A stretch of DNA of 24,889 nt from Proteobacteria bacterium ST_bin11 (GCA_002083615.1 MSXO01000046.1:1-24889); one strand, 5' to 3'; shown: positions 8,840-16,839, counted from the first letter of the stretch. The notes: generated from the sequence alone by a model not told the origin. Program-made: numbers and translations.

Positions 8840-9236
8840 GGTGGCGTCATCATAGTCAAATAAAATACCGCAAATCCGGCGGCAGACAGCTACTTCGGAA
8901 TTGCATCATAGACAACAAATTGTGTTTTCAGTAACCAAAAACACATGAGAAGAATAGGCGGGTTGGTCGGGATTGGTATGTGGAGATTCGTTAAGGGCTA
9001 TCGGATATGGATTTTAAATACCCTACGCAGTGCCAGAAATGATTAAAAAACTTCAAGAGACACTTATAAGCACGGCGTTACGCAAATGCCGGCCAAAATC
9101 ACGCCAGGTGAAACTAACGTGACTACGGTAATTGTCCTGCCAAAAGCAAGCGTAGGGTGTGGTGAGTTTACGAACCGCACCAGTCGCGAACGATGTGCTT
9201 CGCTCGGTTCAGCACATCTTACGGCCCTGGCGATTT
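8840..9236. other. Intergenic region with promoter area and REP-like repeat
   Basis: About 400 bases with no gene. The right part (9156-9218) holds a REP-like double inverted repeat listed separately. The left part should contain the promoter of the GH94-like gene (minus strand) but no strong box pair stands out. A plus-strand open frame from 9086 into the ATPase gene is a shadow. Confidence 0.5.
9156..9218. repeat. REP-like double inverted repeat
   Basis: Two consecutive imperfect palindromes. GGTGTGGT (9156-9163) pairs with ACCGCACC (9174-9181) allowing one G:T pair, and GATGTGC (9192-9198) pairs perfectly with GCACATC (9212-9218). The words GGGTGYGGTGAG, CGAACCGCACC and GATGTGC...GCACATC are typical of dispersed extragenic repeats in gammaproteobacteria. 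It lies 18 bases after the stop of the ATPase operon, so the second hairpin may also stabilise or end that transcript, though no T-run follows. Only one copy is seen in the window. Confidence 0.55.
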
Positions 9237-11276
9237 TTAGGCTTTTGCGTCGGATGATTCGGTGGGCTGCAGACGATATTGCAACCGAAAGCCTTCAATA
9301 TCGGCCCGGATTTCTGCGACGGTTTGCTCCAATTCCGGCCCCATGCGCAAGGCATCGTCGCGGCGGGATTCGCCGATTTCCTGCAGGATGGCGTAGTAAT
9401 AGGGTTTGAGGCGTTCCTTGAGGTTCAGATGACCGTACCGTTCGTCTTCGAATAATTTCAAAGCAAATGCTGTTTGGCCTTTGGCTGCTAACATAGCGAC
9501 AGGGTAGGCTAGGAAATCATCTAAATCATCTGTTTCGGTTAGAAATTCGGTCATTGCTAAATCAATTGCGGAAAATGCTTCAGGAAATTCTTCGTTCCAT
9601 AATGCAAGCAGACTTAGTGGTAACTTAGTTTGGGCGGATGGTTCCGCTTGATCAGACTTTCGCATCAACTCTAGTGCGTCGAGAGGTCTCTTCCCATCTT
9701 CATAGTAAACCAAGGATAAATTATGAATCGCATCAACATAGCCTTTCTGAGCGGCTTTAAAAAAATAGGATTCTGATAGTTTCATATCCCCATTTTGCAT
9801 ATAAAGAATACCGACGTTGTACTCGGCCGTCGGGTAACCCTTGTCCGCTAATACTTTGTTTAACTTCAAAGCACTTTTGCAATCACCAGATTTATAAGCT
9901 TCACTGGCTTTTTTGAATAAGTCAGTGTCCGACTCCGGTAAACTCTCGGCAACCTGCGGAACAAATTCTTTAGTCGTATCCAACACTCGCTGCTGCAAAT
10001 CCAAATCCCGCAAACTCTGGGCCAAAGCCTGACTCCACAACAATGCATGGCGCGGCGCCAATTTACCCTCCTTTAACGCATCCATATGCCGCTCCGCCCG
10101 TTCCGCCAGCTCCTGCTCGTCGCACCAGCTTTCCAGAAATTTAACCAACCAAATCGCCCGTTGCTTGTCGTTTTTTCTACCCAACCGCATCAGGCACCAG
10201 ATATTAAAGAAGCGCTCTTCCAGTTGATATAGATGATTCTTGGTCGAGGTAGGGATGCGGCGGATCAGGCGGTTTTTTTCCAACTGGCTTAATTGTGCCG
10301 ACACCTGTTTGCTGGGCAAACGGGTTTTAGCCGCGATTTCCTTGGTAGACATCGCGTCCCACCCCAAGGCAATTGCGTGAACGATGGCTTGTTGCTGGGC
10401 AGGTAAGTCGTCCAGGCGGTGCTTGTAAAGTGGGGTAACCCGATCCAGCAATGCCTCCAGATCGTCCAACGCGCTGCCGTGGTCGTCCAGAAAAATCTCG
10501 AACAATAGAATCATCGTGCGCGGTACGCCAGCGGTTAGACGGCGCAGGGCCTCCACCTTGCCGGACTGGGTACGCAGAATATCCTGCATTTTTGCGGTCT
10601 GCTCGGCATCGCCCAGGCCCAACAGCAATTCGTGTGTTTCTTCGCGATTCAGGCCATCCAGGGTTTTCATGGTGAAAAACTGGAAAAACGGCTTGCCTTG
10701 GTCGTAATGCTGTTCCAACATCACGGCAGAAGCACCGATGATGCGGATGCGGCGGCTGGTTTGTAGGATTTCCCGCAGCCGTTGCTGATCGCGTAATTCG
10801 AATTTGCCGAGCATTTCCCCCAGATTGTCGATCAACAGCAAGATGGTTTTGTCGGTCTTTTGCAACGCATCGCCCAGGATAGAAAAACAATCCTTTTCGT
10901 AGTGCGGCGACTGGTATGCCTCTTCATATTGATCCGGCAATGTCTCAAACTCAGGTTGGTCGGCTAAGTGCTCTACGACCAGCTCCCACAAACGGCATAA
11001 AGAGGTGACCGAATATTCCTCCTCGCGAAACAATACCGGAATCAGCCAGGGCGATAACTCAGCATTGTCGCGGACGCAAATCGACAGCTTACGCAGCAGC
11101 GTGGTTTTACCCTGGCCGCGCAAGCCCTGAATGATGGTGTGTTTGAAAAATTGGTTGGGACCGGTTTCGCGAATCCGTTGCATCAGTTCCGCCAAGGTAT
11201 CGCGGCGTACGACGAAGCGTTCGACGAACAAGTCTTCCTGCATTTCCTGCGGGTTATAAATAGCTGCTACTTTCAT
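9237..11276 (-). CDS. STAND-type P-loop ATPase with winged helix and Sel1/TPR repeats
   Basis: 679 residues from the ATG at 11276; GGAG lies 7 bases before it, and the 34 codons further upstream overlap the preceding gene, so they are excluded. Order: Walker A GLRGQGKTTL (51-60, K57), Walker B TILLLIDNLGEML (144-156, D150), a GxPR-type sensor TAGVPRTMILLFE (248-260), a winged helix (about 296-345, STKEIAAKTRLPSKQVSAQL), then helical linker and Sel1-like repeats (about 452-540: AEYNVGILYMQNGD, KAAQKGYVDAIHNLSLVYY), then a helical tail. This is the architecture of regulatory NTPases that sense a ligand through repeats and switch on an output, known from apoptosis, defence and transcription control. 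No separate effector domain is visible. Second gene of an operon with the upstream ATPase (13-base gap). The Sel1 part is about 35-45% GC in the lines I counted, the rest 57-62%. Confidence 0.8.
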   Translation of the reverse strand: MKVAAIYNPQEMQEDLFVERFVVRRDTLAELMQRIRETGPNQFFKHTIIQGLRGQGKTTLLRKLSICVRDNAELSPWLIPVLFREEEYSVTSLCRLWELVVEHLADQPEFETLPDQYEEAYQSPHYEKDCFSILGDALQKTDKTILLLIDNLGEMLGKFELRDQQRLREILQTSRRIRIIGASAVMLEQHYDQGKPFFQFFTMKTLDGLNREETHELLLGLGDAEQTAKMQDILRTQSGKVEALRRLTAGVPRTMILLFEIFLDDHGSALDDLEALLDRVTPLYKHRLDDLPAQQQAIVHAIALGWDAMSTKEIAAKTRLPSKQVSAQLSQLEKNRLIRRIPTSTKNHLYQLEERFFNIWCLMRLGRKNDKQRAIWLVKFLESWCDEQELAERAERHMDALKEGKLAPRHALLWSQALAQSLRDLDLQQRVLDTTKEFVPQVAESLPESDTDLFKKASEAYKSGDCKSALKLNKVLADKGYPTAEYNVGILYMQNGDMKLSESYFFKAAQKGYVDAIHNLSLVYYEDGKRPLDALELMRKSDQAEPSAQTKLPLSLLALWNEEFPEAFSAIDLAMTEFLTETDDLDDFLAYPVAMLAAKGQTAFALKLFEDERYGHLNLKERLKPYYYAILQEIGESRRDDALRMGPELEQTVAEIRADIEGFRLQYRLQPTESSDAKA

Positions 11277-11289
11277 CTTTGGGCTCCGG

Positions 11290-12405
11290 TCAGTTGGCGA
11301 TTTCTTTCCACCACCAGGCGCGCAGCACCGGGGAGATGAAACGGAAACGGTTGTGTGCATCGCGGGCCAGATAACCATCGTGTTGCAGGATATTCAGCAA
11401 GCGTGACACCTCATCCATGACGTCGTGCTGCACGGCCAGATTGCAGGCTTCAGCGTAGTCGATGCCGAGGCGATCCGGATCAGTCGCCAGACTGAGCAGA
11501 GTTTTACAGAAGCGGTATTCCTCTTTGCTTAGTGCTTGCGGTTTCAGGCGGTTGTGCCAATGTTCGAAGTTGTGGCGATGGCCGATCATGGCTTGGAAAG
11601 CCTCATCGATATGCTTCTCTTCGAGCGGAGACGCGTGGAGTTCGTCGATCAGCAAACTGATGTAGAACGGCGCCAGCCAATCGATGCGATCCAGTAACGT
11701 TTCTAGCCAAGCGGCATCGGCCTGCAGTCCTTTGCGCTGCAATAAACACCGGGTATAACCCAATGCCTCCTCGCGCCGAAACGGACGCATTTTAACTTCG
11801 CGCAAATCGTTGATGTGCTTGGTAAAGCCCATACCCTCCACTACGTTCTGCAAGCCGATGGAACCCGCATAGAGAAACTGAATTTTGCCCTTGTAACGCG
11901 GCTCTTGTCGCAATTCGCGCTGGGTGGTCAGCAACTTGCGCACTTGCGGCACCCCTTCGTTTTCGCGGATGTTTTCCAACGTCTGGGGGAATTCGTCCAA
12001 CATCATCACGATGGGCCGACCCGGCTCCAGATGTTCCAGCAATCGGCAAAACTCGGCGTGATAATCCAGCGCCTTGGCGTCGCCGAAACGTACACTCTTG
12101 CCCAGTTCTTGGATATTGATACTTTTGAAGCGACTGGTGATACTCCATCCCAACGAATCCCATCGGTTCAAAAAATTTTGATCCACCAAATGGGAAATCA
12201 GCTTGCGATAAAACTCGTCGACAGTGTCGGATGACTCGACGATCAAATAAGTGGGCAGGAAAACACCTGGAGCGTTGGCTTCCAGGTGTTGCATCAACTG
12301 GGTTTTGCCTATGCGGCGATGACCACTAAGGATCACATGCTCGCCGCTCCGCAAACGATCGGTAAGCGTTTCGAGTACATCGTGTAAAGGCTGATATTGA
12401 GGCAT
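11290..12405 (-). CDS. STAND/ORC-like P-loop ATPase with C-terminal winged helix
   Basis: 371 residues, cytoplasmic. Walker A SGHRRIGKTQL (27-37, K34), Walker B IVMMLDEFPQ (132-141, D137 and E138), sensor strand IQFLYAGSIGLQ (175-186), and a C-terminal winged-helix part (about 290-360) ending FRFISPVLRAWWWKE, the usual end of bacterial and archaeal ATPase_2 proteins. The ATG at 12405 has AGGAG 6 bases upstream. It is the first gene of a two-ATPase operon and is preceded by a promoter with three palindromic operators (12417-12487). The winged helix could contact DNA, so autoregulation is possible but unproven. It is too small to contain both sensor and effector; it probably works with the larger partner at 9237-11276. 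Confidence 0.8.
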   Translation of the reverse strand: MPQYQPLHDVLETLTDRLRSGEHVILSGHRRIGKTQLMQHLEANAPGVFLPTYLIVESSDTVDEFYRKLISHLVDQNFLNRWDSLGWSITSRFKSINIQELGKSVRFGDAKALDYHAEFCRLLEHLEPGRPIVMMLDEFPQTLENIRENEGVPQVRKLLTTQRELRQEPRYKGKIQFLYAGSIGLQNVVEGMGFTKHINDLREVKMRPFRREEALGYTRCLLQRKGLQADAAWLETLLDRIDWLAPFYISLLIDELHASPLEEKHIDEAFQAMIGHRHNFEHWHNRLKPQALSKEEYRFCKTLLSLATDPDRLGIDYAEACNLAVQHDVMDEVSRLLNILQHDGYLARDAHNRFRFISPVLRAWWWKEIAN

Positions 12406-12416
12406 GAAGGGCTCCT

Positions 12417-12433
12417 GACAATAAATATGTTGC
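12417..12433 (-). promoter_or_regulatory. Operator-like palindrome 1, over the transcription start
   Basis: GACAATAAATATGTTGC, 17 bp. It matches the consensus GACAATAAATTTATTGC in 15 of 17 positions and lies just downstream of the -10 box, over the expected start site and close to the AGGAG of the ATPase gene. Occupancy would block initiation. Confidence 0.6.
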
Positions 12434-12434
12434 T

Positions 12435-12463
12435 ATCGTAATAAGCAATAAATTTATTGTCAA
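12435..12463 (-). promoter_or_regulatory. Sigma70-type promoter of the ATPase operon
   Basis: On the minus strand a perfect -35 TTGACA (12463-12458) is followed after exactly 17 bases by TACGAT (12440-12435), a 4/6 match to TATAAT. The expected start lies near 12428, leaving a leader of about 22 bases with AGGAG before the ATG at 12405. Palindrome 2 sits inside the spacer and overlaps the -35. Confidence 0.7.
12445..12461 (-). promoter_or_regulatory. Operator-like palindrome 2, in the -35/-10 spacer
   Basis: GCAATAAATTTATTGTC on the plus strand, i.e. GACAATAAATTTATTGC on the minus strand, the best copy: a near-perfect palindrome (ACAATAAA/TTTATTG with a central T) placed in the promoter spacer. 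Centre is 28 bp from palindrome 1 and 26 bp from palindrome 3, so the three sites lie close to the same face of the helix (2.5 turns apart). Confidence 0.65.
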
Positions 12464-12470
12464 ATTAATC

Positions 12471-12487
12471 GACAATATTTTTATTGC
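12471..12487 (-). promoter_or_regulatory. Operator-like palindrome 3, upstream of the -35
   Basis: GACAATATTTTTATTGC, 15 of 17 identical to the consensus. It lies 8 bases upstream of the -35 box, in the place of an activator or auxiliary repressor site. A shorter ACAATGTATTGC at 12511-12522 has similar ends but a different spacing and may be a degenerate relative. Confidence 0.6.
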
Positions 12488-12544
12488 TAAATAGTAAGAG
12501 CTGTATACCTACAATGTATTGCTCAATCACATTTATGGCCGGGC

Positions 12545-12715
12545 GAAAACGGTAATCCCCCCTGAAAAATCAGCGCTTAGAAATAGAATTTTCTCGTAAC
12601 AGACGAAGGAAGTTTTACATGAAGACCTCACGATTTGGGTTGGTAAGCGCCTTTGGCATAGGCAGATTCCTGGTCTTTTACCGGGCGCAAGGTAAGCTCC
12701 CGCTTGATTCTTAAT
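12545..12715 (+). pseudogene. Possible remnant of an IS3-type element end
   Basis: The stretch has the look of an insertion-sequence left end followed by the first codons of an orfA: CCCCCCTGAAAAATCAGCG, then GAAGGAAG as ribosome binding site and ATGAAGACCTCACGATTT (MKTSRF, from 12619), the common start of IS3-family orfA proteins. After six residues the reading no longer resembles orfA and stops at 12712-12714. Low-confidence; it may be chance. Confidence 0.25.
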
Positions 12716-12744
12716 TATTCAGTGCTCTTTCATATCCCCCTGTT

Positions 12745-12761
12745 CCCCTTTTTCAAAGGGG
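12745..12761. repeat. Short hairpin CCCCTTT/AAAGGGG
   Basis: CCCCTTT, loop TTC, AAAGGGG: a 7-bp perfect stem with flanking C and G runs. Elements of the form CCCCTTTTTCAAAGGGGGAGG are common dispersed hairpins in gammaproteobacterial intergenic DNA. It lies just upstream of the lipid operon promoter. Confidence 0.5.
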
Positions 12762-12777
12762 GAGGTGATTTGGTCGA

Positions 12778-12805
12778 TTGACCGTTCTGTTTAGATTTAG
12801 ATATT
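12778..12805 (+). promoter_or_regulatory. Candidate promoter of the lipid-modification operon
   Basis: TTGACC (12778-12783, 5/6 to the -35 consensus), 16-base spacer, GATATT (12800-12805, 4/6 to the -10). The expected start near 12812 leaves a 20-base leader with AGGAG ahead of the ATG at 12832. An ECF-sigma promoter cannot be ruled out. Confidence 0.4.
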
Positions 12806-12831
12806 TCGTGACTATGCATTTAGGAGCAGCA

Positions 12832-13881
12832 ATGGGTTGGGCAACAGAGCAAGTGATCGACTTGATGGAAAGGGGCTCGATTCCCGATGCCATGATCCGC
12901 CTGGGCATCCGTCATGTGTTGAAGAAACGGCTGTCATCACTGCCTTTGCATGATCCTGAAGCCGGCGAACACTATCTGGCCGATTTTATCGACTCAATGG
13001 CTCGGGCGCCGGTTGCCGTGTTAACGGAAAAGGCCAACGAACAGCATTATGAAGTACCGGAAGCTTTCTTTGGCTTGGTGCTGGGGGCTAGGCGGAAATA
13101 CAGTTGTTGCCTTTGGCCGGAGGCGGGTGGATCACTCGATCAAGCCGAGGTGGATGCCTTAACCATGACTTGTGAGCGGGCCGGGTTGGCGGATGGTCAA
13201 CAGGTTTTGGAGTTGGGTTGTGGCTGGGGCTCGCTGAGTTTATGGATGGCAGAACATTATCCCGCCAGCCGGATCACTGCCGTTTCCAACTCGCACTCGC
13301 AGCGCGAGTACATCACGCAAAAAGCCTTGGCGCTGGGTTTGGGTAATCTTGAAGTAATTACCTGCGATATGAATCGTTTCGAGACTGACCGGTATTTCGA
13401 TCGCATTGTCTCCGTGGAAATGTTCGAGCATATGCAAAATTGGCCCGCGCTGTTTGCCCGCGTGGCGGATTGGCTCAAGCCCGATGGCAGCTTTTTTATG
13501 CATGTGTTCTGTCACCAGCGCTTGCCCTATGCATTCAACAGCACAGATAGCCAAGATTGGATGGGTCGCTATTTCTTTTCCGGCGGCATCATGCCCAGCT
13601 TTGACTTGCCCTTGCATTTTCAAACCCAGTTAATCTTGAACAAACGCTGGTGTTGGGATGGTAAACACTATGAAAAAACCGCCAATGCCTGGCTGGAGAA
13701 TATGGATAGGCATCAAGAGCTGATTTGGCCGATTCTGGTAGACACTTACGGGCTCGAATCAGCAGCGGTTTGGCGGATGCGCTGGAGGGTATTTTTTATG
13801 GCTTGCGCCGAACTGTGGGGATTTCGCGGCGGTGCAGAGTGGTGGGTGGGCCATTACCGGTTTGTGCGTCGACCGCTTTAA
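12832..13881 (+). CDS. CFA-like SAM-dependent methyltransferase
   Basis: 349 residues from the ATG at 12832, which has AGGAG 5-6 bases upstream; an in-frame TTG at 12778 is part of the promoter instead. It belongs to the cyclopropane-fatty-acid synthase family (COG2230), which transfers a methylene or methyl group from S-adenosylmethionine to the double bond of membrane acyl chains. Seen: QHYEVPEAFFGLVLG (71-85) and YSCCLW, equivalent to HYDxxNDFF and YSCAYF; SAM loop VLELGCGWG (125-133); SVEMFEH and FMHVFCH in the catalytic region. It lacks the N-terminal lipid-binding domain of classical Cfa, so it is about 80 residues shorter. First gene of a six-gene operon; works with the second CFA-type enzyme at 16840. 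The exact product (cyclopropane, methyl-branched or methylated unsaturated chain) cannot be told. Confidence 0.8.
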   Translation: MGWATEQVIDLMERGSIPDAMIRLGIRHVLKKRLSSLPLHDPEAGEHYLADFIDSMARAPVAVLTEKANEQHYEVPEAFFGLVLGARRKYSCCLWPEAGGSLDQAEVDALTMTCERAGLADGQQVLELGCGWGSLSLWMAEHYPASRITAVSNSHSQREYITQKALALGLGNLEVITCDMNRFETDRYFDRIVSVEMFEHMQNWPALFARVADWLKPDGSFFMHVFCHQRLPYAFNSTDSQDWMGRYFFSGGIMPSFDLPLHFQTQLILNKRWCWDGKHYEKTANAWLENMDRHQELIWPILVDTYGLESAAVWRMRWRVFFMACAELWGFRGGAEWWVGHYRFVRRPL

Positions 13882-13940
13882 TGGCTCACACATTGTTTAA
13901 AATCATGGAAGACTGAGGTGCTTAGAACAGGAGGTTTGGT

Positions 13941-14729
13941 ATGATCGATTGGTCAATAGCCCTTCAAGGCTTGGCAGTAATGCTAGAGGTGGGTTTTATC
14001 ACCTGGCTGATCAGCTTAGCGATTAAGGATGTCAGTATCGTAGACAGCGTGTGGTCGCTGTTTTTTGTGGCGGCGGCAGGGACATATGCGTTGCAGTCCA
14101 CTGGAAACGGTCCACGCTCAGTTTGGGTGCTCGGTTTGATCATGCTATGGGCCATCCGACTGAGCGTTTATCTAACTTGGCGAAACTGGGGTGAGCCGGA
14201 AGATCGGCGTTATCGAAAAATTCGGCAAAAGAATCAACCGGCTTTTGGCCTGAAAAGCTTGATAATCATCTTTTCTTTGCAAGCTGTTTTGGCTTGGATC
14301 ATTTCACTTCCCAGTTTATCGGCCATCAAGTCGGGTTTGCCGTTGGGTGGATTGGATTGGATAGGCATTGGTCTGTTTCTGTTTGGCGTGGGTTTTGAAA
14401 GCTTGGCCGACTGGCAAATGGCAGCGTTTAAAGCCAACCCTGAAAATCAGGGCCGTGTAATGGATCAAGGCTTGTGGCGATATTCCAGGCACCCGAATTA
14501 TTTCGGAGAGTGCTGTGTCTGGTGGGGCTTTTATTTAATCGCTTTGGCTGCTGGGTCACCGATCTGGATATTGTGCTCCCCGCTCCTGATGACGCTGTTG
14601 TTACTGCGCATATCCGGGGTGGCCTTGCTGGAAAAAGACATCCATGAGCGCAGGCCGGCTTATCGGGACTATCAAAACCGCACCAGTGCGTTTTTTCCTT
14701 TACTGCCGAATTCCCACTTACCATCCTAA
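13941..14729 (+). CDS. DUF1295 integral membrane protein (steroid 5-alpha-reductase/ICMT-like fold)
   Basis: 262 residues with about six membrane segments (roughly 5-27, 36-52, 60-80, 105-125, 138-157, 193-223). The C-terminal motif GLWRYSRHPNYFGECCVWW (177-195) is the signature of DUF1295 and of the related isoprenylcysteine methyltransferases and 5-alpha reductases, where the RHPNYFGE stretch binds the nucleotide cofactor. Role in the inner membrane is therefore probably reduction or methylation of a lipid. Excellent ribosome binding site AGGAGG 6 bases before the ATG. It lies 59 bases after the CFA-like gene and in one direction with the COG2907, DUF1365 and cfa genes, a conserved neighbourhood in many proteobacteria; function is inferred from that. 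Confidence 0.85.
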   Translation: MIDWSIALQGLAVMLEVGFITWLISLAIKDVSIVDSVWSLFFVAAAGTYALQSTGNGPRSVWVLGLIMLWAIRLSVYLTWRNWGEPEDRRYRKIRQKNQPAFGLKSLIIIFSLQAVLAWIISLPSLSAIKSGLPLGGLDWIGIGLFLFGVGFESLADWQMAAFKANPENQGRVMDQGLWRYSRHPNYFGECCVWWGFYLIALAAGSPIWILCSPLLMTLLLLRISGVALLEKDIHERRPAYRDYQNRTSAFFPLLPNSHLPS

Positions 14730-14840
14730 ATGAGCAAAACAGTGCTTTTCAGGTCTGGGCAACAGGCAAAAAAGTCAGAAAAACGCAGCAGGCTTGGTAG
14801 GCTGCTAAGCAATATCGGATATTAAAAGGACTATTGACGG

Positions 14841-16082
14841 ATGAAAATAGCCATTATCGGCAGCGGTATTTCCGGGTTGACTGCTGCTTACTACCTGCAT
14901 AAAGACCACGCGATTACCGTTTTCGAGGAACGCGGCCAGGTCGGCGGTCACACTGATACCCATACCATTGAATTGGCAGGAAAAGACTGGCAGGTCGATA
15001 CCGGGTTTATTGTGTTCAATGACTGGACCTACCCCAATTTCATTCGCTTGATTGATGAACTGGGGGTGACTTGGCAAGACAGCAAGATGAGTTTCAGCGT
15101 CAAATGCGAGCGTAGCGGCTTGGAATACAAGGGCGGCGATCTGAATGGCTTATTCGCGCAGCGGCGCAATTTGCTGAGCCCGACATTCATAAAGATGATC
15201 GCCGATATTTTGCGCTTTAACAAACAAGCGGTGCAGTGGCTAGCCAGCGGCGATGACGAAACCACGCTGAGCGGCTATCTAGCAACTCAAGGATTTTCTG
15301 AAGCATTTAAACAGCATTATATTATCCCGATGGGGGCTGCGATTTGGTCTGCCTCTGAAGCGGATATGTTGCGTTTTCCGGCGCGTTATTTTCTAAGATT
15401 TTTTCAAAATCATGGCATGTTGCAAGTCCGTAATCGCCCGGTTTGGCGGGTGATACAAGGCGGATCGAGCAGTTATCTGGCGCCGCTAATCAAAGGTTTT
15501 AAGGAAAATATTAGGCTTAATAGCCCGATTGAAAGCGTCAGTCGTGATTCGCAAGGGGTATTACTGAAACCGCAAGCCTGCGAAACCGAGCGTTTCGATG
15601 CGGTGATCTTTGCCTGTCACAGTGACCAGGCGCTGCGGCTGTTGGCGGATGCCAATTCCCAAGAACAAGCTATCCTCGGCGCGATTCCGTATCAAGAAAA
15701 TATCGCCATTTTGCATACCGATACTTCGATTTTACCGGCCAGCCCCAGGGCTTGGGCAGCCTGGAATTACCATGTGTTGCCGCAGGCCCGCGATTGCGTT
15801 GCTCTGACCTACAACATGAACATTCTGCAATCGCTGCCGGCCCCGGAAACCTTTTGCGTGACCTTGAACTACCCAGAGGCGATAGACCCCAAACGCATCA
15901 TCAAGCAGCTGGTTTATCACCACCCACAGTTCAGTTTGCAAGGCGTCGCTGCCCAGCAACGGCACGCTGAAATCAGTGGTGTCAACCATACCTATTATTG
16001 CGGGGCGTACTGGGGCTTTGGTTTTCATGAGGATGGGGTGCGCAGCGCTTTGAACGTTGTTGAACAAATCCGCCATGGATAG
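14841..16082 (+). CDS. FAD-dependent amine-oxidase-like oxidoreductase (COG2907)
   Basis: 413 residues. N-terminal Rossmann FAD motif IAIIGSGISGLTAAYYL (3-19; GxGxxG at 7-12), acidic ribose-binding E28/E29 and RGQVGGHTDTH. Then NDWTYPNFIRLIDELGV, the MGAAIWSAS segment, and a C-terminal FAD-closing motif TYYCGAYWGFGFHEDGVRSAL (in two parts, about 385-405). COG2907 proteins are found next to CFA-type methyltransferases and DUF1365. In Rhodobacter sphaeroides related genes form part of a singlet-oxygen (RpoE/ChrR) regulon and relatives act in furan fatty acid synthesis (recalled, not checked). Likely role: oxidation, desaturation or isomerisation of the methylated acyl chain. AGGA upstream of the ATG at a longish 11-base distance. 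Overlaps the next gene by 8 bases, indicating translational coupling. Confidence 0.85.
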   Translation: MKIAIIGSGISGLTAAYYLHKDHAITVFEERGQVGGHTDTHTIELAGKDWQVDTGFIVFNDWTYPNFIRLIDELGVTWQDSKMSFSVKCERSGLEYKGGDLNGLFAQRRNLLSPTFIKMIADILRFNKQAVQWLASGDDETTLSGYLATQGFSEAFKQHYIIPMGAAIWSASEADMLRFPARYFLRFFQNHGMLQVRNRPVWRVIQGGSSSYLAPLIKGFKENIRLNSPIESVSRDSQGVLLKPQACETERFDAVIFACHSDQALRLLADANSQEQAILGAIPYQENIAILHTDTSILPASPRAWAAWNYHVLPQARDCVALTYNMNILQSLPAPETFCVTLNYPEAIDPKRIIKQLVYHHPQFSLQGVAAQQRHAEISGVNHTYYCGAYWGFGFHEDGVRSALNVVEQIRHG

Positions 16083-16818
16083 CTGTCTGTATTTTGGGAC
16101 CATCCGGCACCGTCGCTTTGCGCCCAAGCCGCACATGTTCACTTACGATTTGTTCATGATTTATCTTGATCTGGCTGAGCTGGCCGAGGTGTTTCAAGGC
16201 AGTCGCTGTTGGTCAGCAGATAAGCCTGCGCTGGCCTGGTTCCGCCGCAGTGATTACCTGGGTGACCCCAATCAACCACTCTCGGAAGCGGTTGGCGATC
16301 TGGTTGAAAACGCCACGGGGCAAAGGCCGCTGGGGCCGATCCGATTACTTACGCATTTGCGCTATTTTGGTTACTGCTTCAACCCGGTGAGCTTTTATTA
16401 CTGCTTTGACCGTTCGGGCCAGTATGTAGAAACCGTGGTAGCTGAGATTACTAACACCCCATGGCAAGAGCGCTTTGCTTACGTGTTGTGCCCGGCGATG
16501 GATAGCGGTAAGGCAGGGCAACATCGCTACCATTTTGCCAAGGCCTTTCATGTTTCACCGTTTTTTCCGATGGATCTGCAATACGACTGGCGCTTTGTTG
16601 AGCCGGGGTCGAGATTGGCCGTGCAGATGCATTTAAATCGTGATGACGATAAAGTCTTCGATGCCACCCTTAGTCTGCGTCGACAAGCGATTACCCCGGA
16701 ACGCCTGGCATCCACGCTATTTCGTTACCCAGCCATGACTGTCAAGGCTGTCGTCGGTATTTATTACCAAGCTGCTTTACTTAAACTCAAAGGCATTCCC
16801 TTTTATGCGCACCCCTAG
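16075..16818 (+). CDS. DUF1365 family protein (COG3496)
   Basis: 247 residues. The start chosen is ATG at 16075, which overlaps the previous stop (ATGGATAG); a TTG further upstream would lie deeper in the COG2907 gene. Family marks: CLYFGTIRHRRFAPKPHMFTY (4-24, in two parts) and the central THLRYFGYCFNPVSFYYCF, plus HVSPFFPMD. No membrane segment. DUF1365 has no settled biochemical role, but is nearly always next to a COG2907 oxidoreductase and a CFA-type methyltransferase, so it is presumed to act in the same acyl-chain modification. Good coupling to both neighbours (8-base overlap before, 21-base gap after). Confidence 0.85.
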   Translation: MDSCLYFGTIRHRRFAPKPHMFTYDLFMIYLDLAELAEVFQGSRCWSADKPALAWFRRSDYLGDPNQPLSEAVGDLVENATGQRPLGPIRLLTHLRYFGYCFNPVSFYYCFDRSGQYVETVVAEITNTPWQERFAYVLCPAMDSGKAGQHRYHFAKAFHVSPFFPMDLQYDWRFVEPGSRLAVQMHLNRDDDKVFDATLSLRRQAITPERLASTLFRYPAMTVKAVVGIYYQAALLKLKGIPFYAHP

Positions 16819-16839
16819 TGACCGTCTGCGGAGCACGTC

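Noticed and set aside
11277..11378. 34-codon N-terminal extension of the second ATPase
   Set aside because: It overlaps the end of the upstream gene and lacks domain content; GGAG sits correctly before the ATG at 11276.
12696..12740. ECF/ChrR-type promoter (TGATTC with TCATAT) ahead of the lipid operon
   Set aside because: Match to the Rhodobacter RpoE consensus is poor and the sigma70-like pair at 12778-12805 is better placed.
12778..12831. TTG start upstream of the CFA-like gene
   Set aside because: The TTG is the likely -35 box; AGGAG lies directly before the ATG at 12832.
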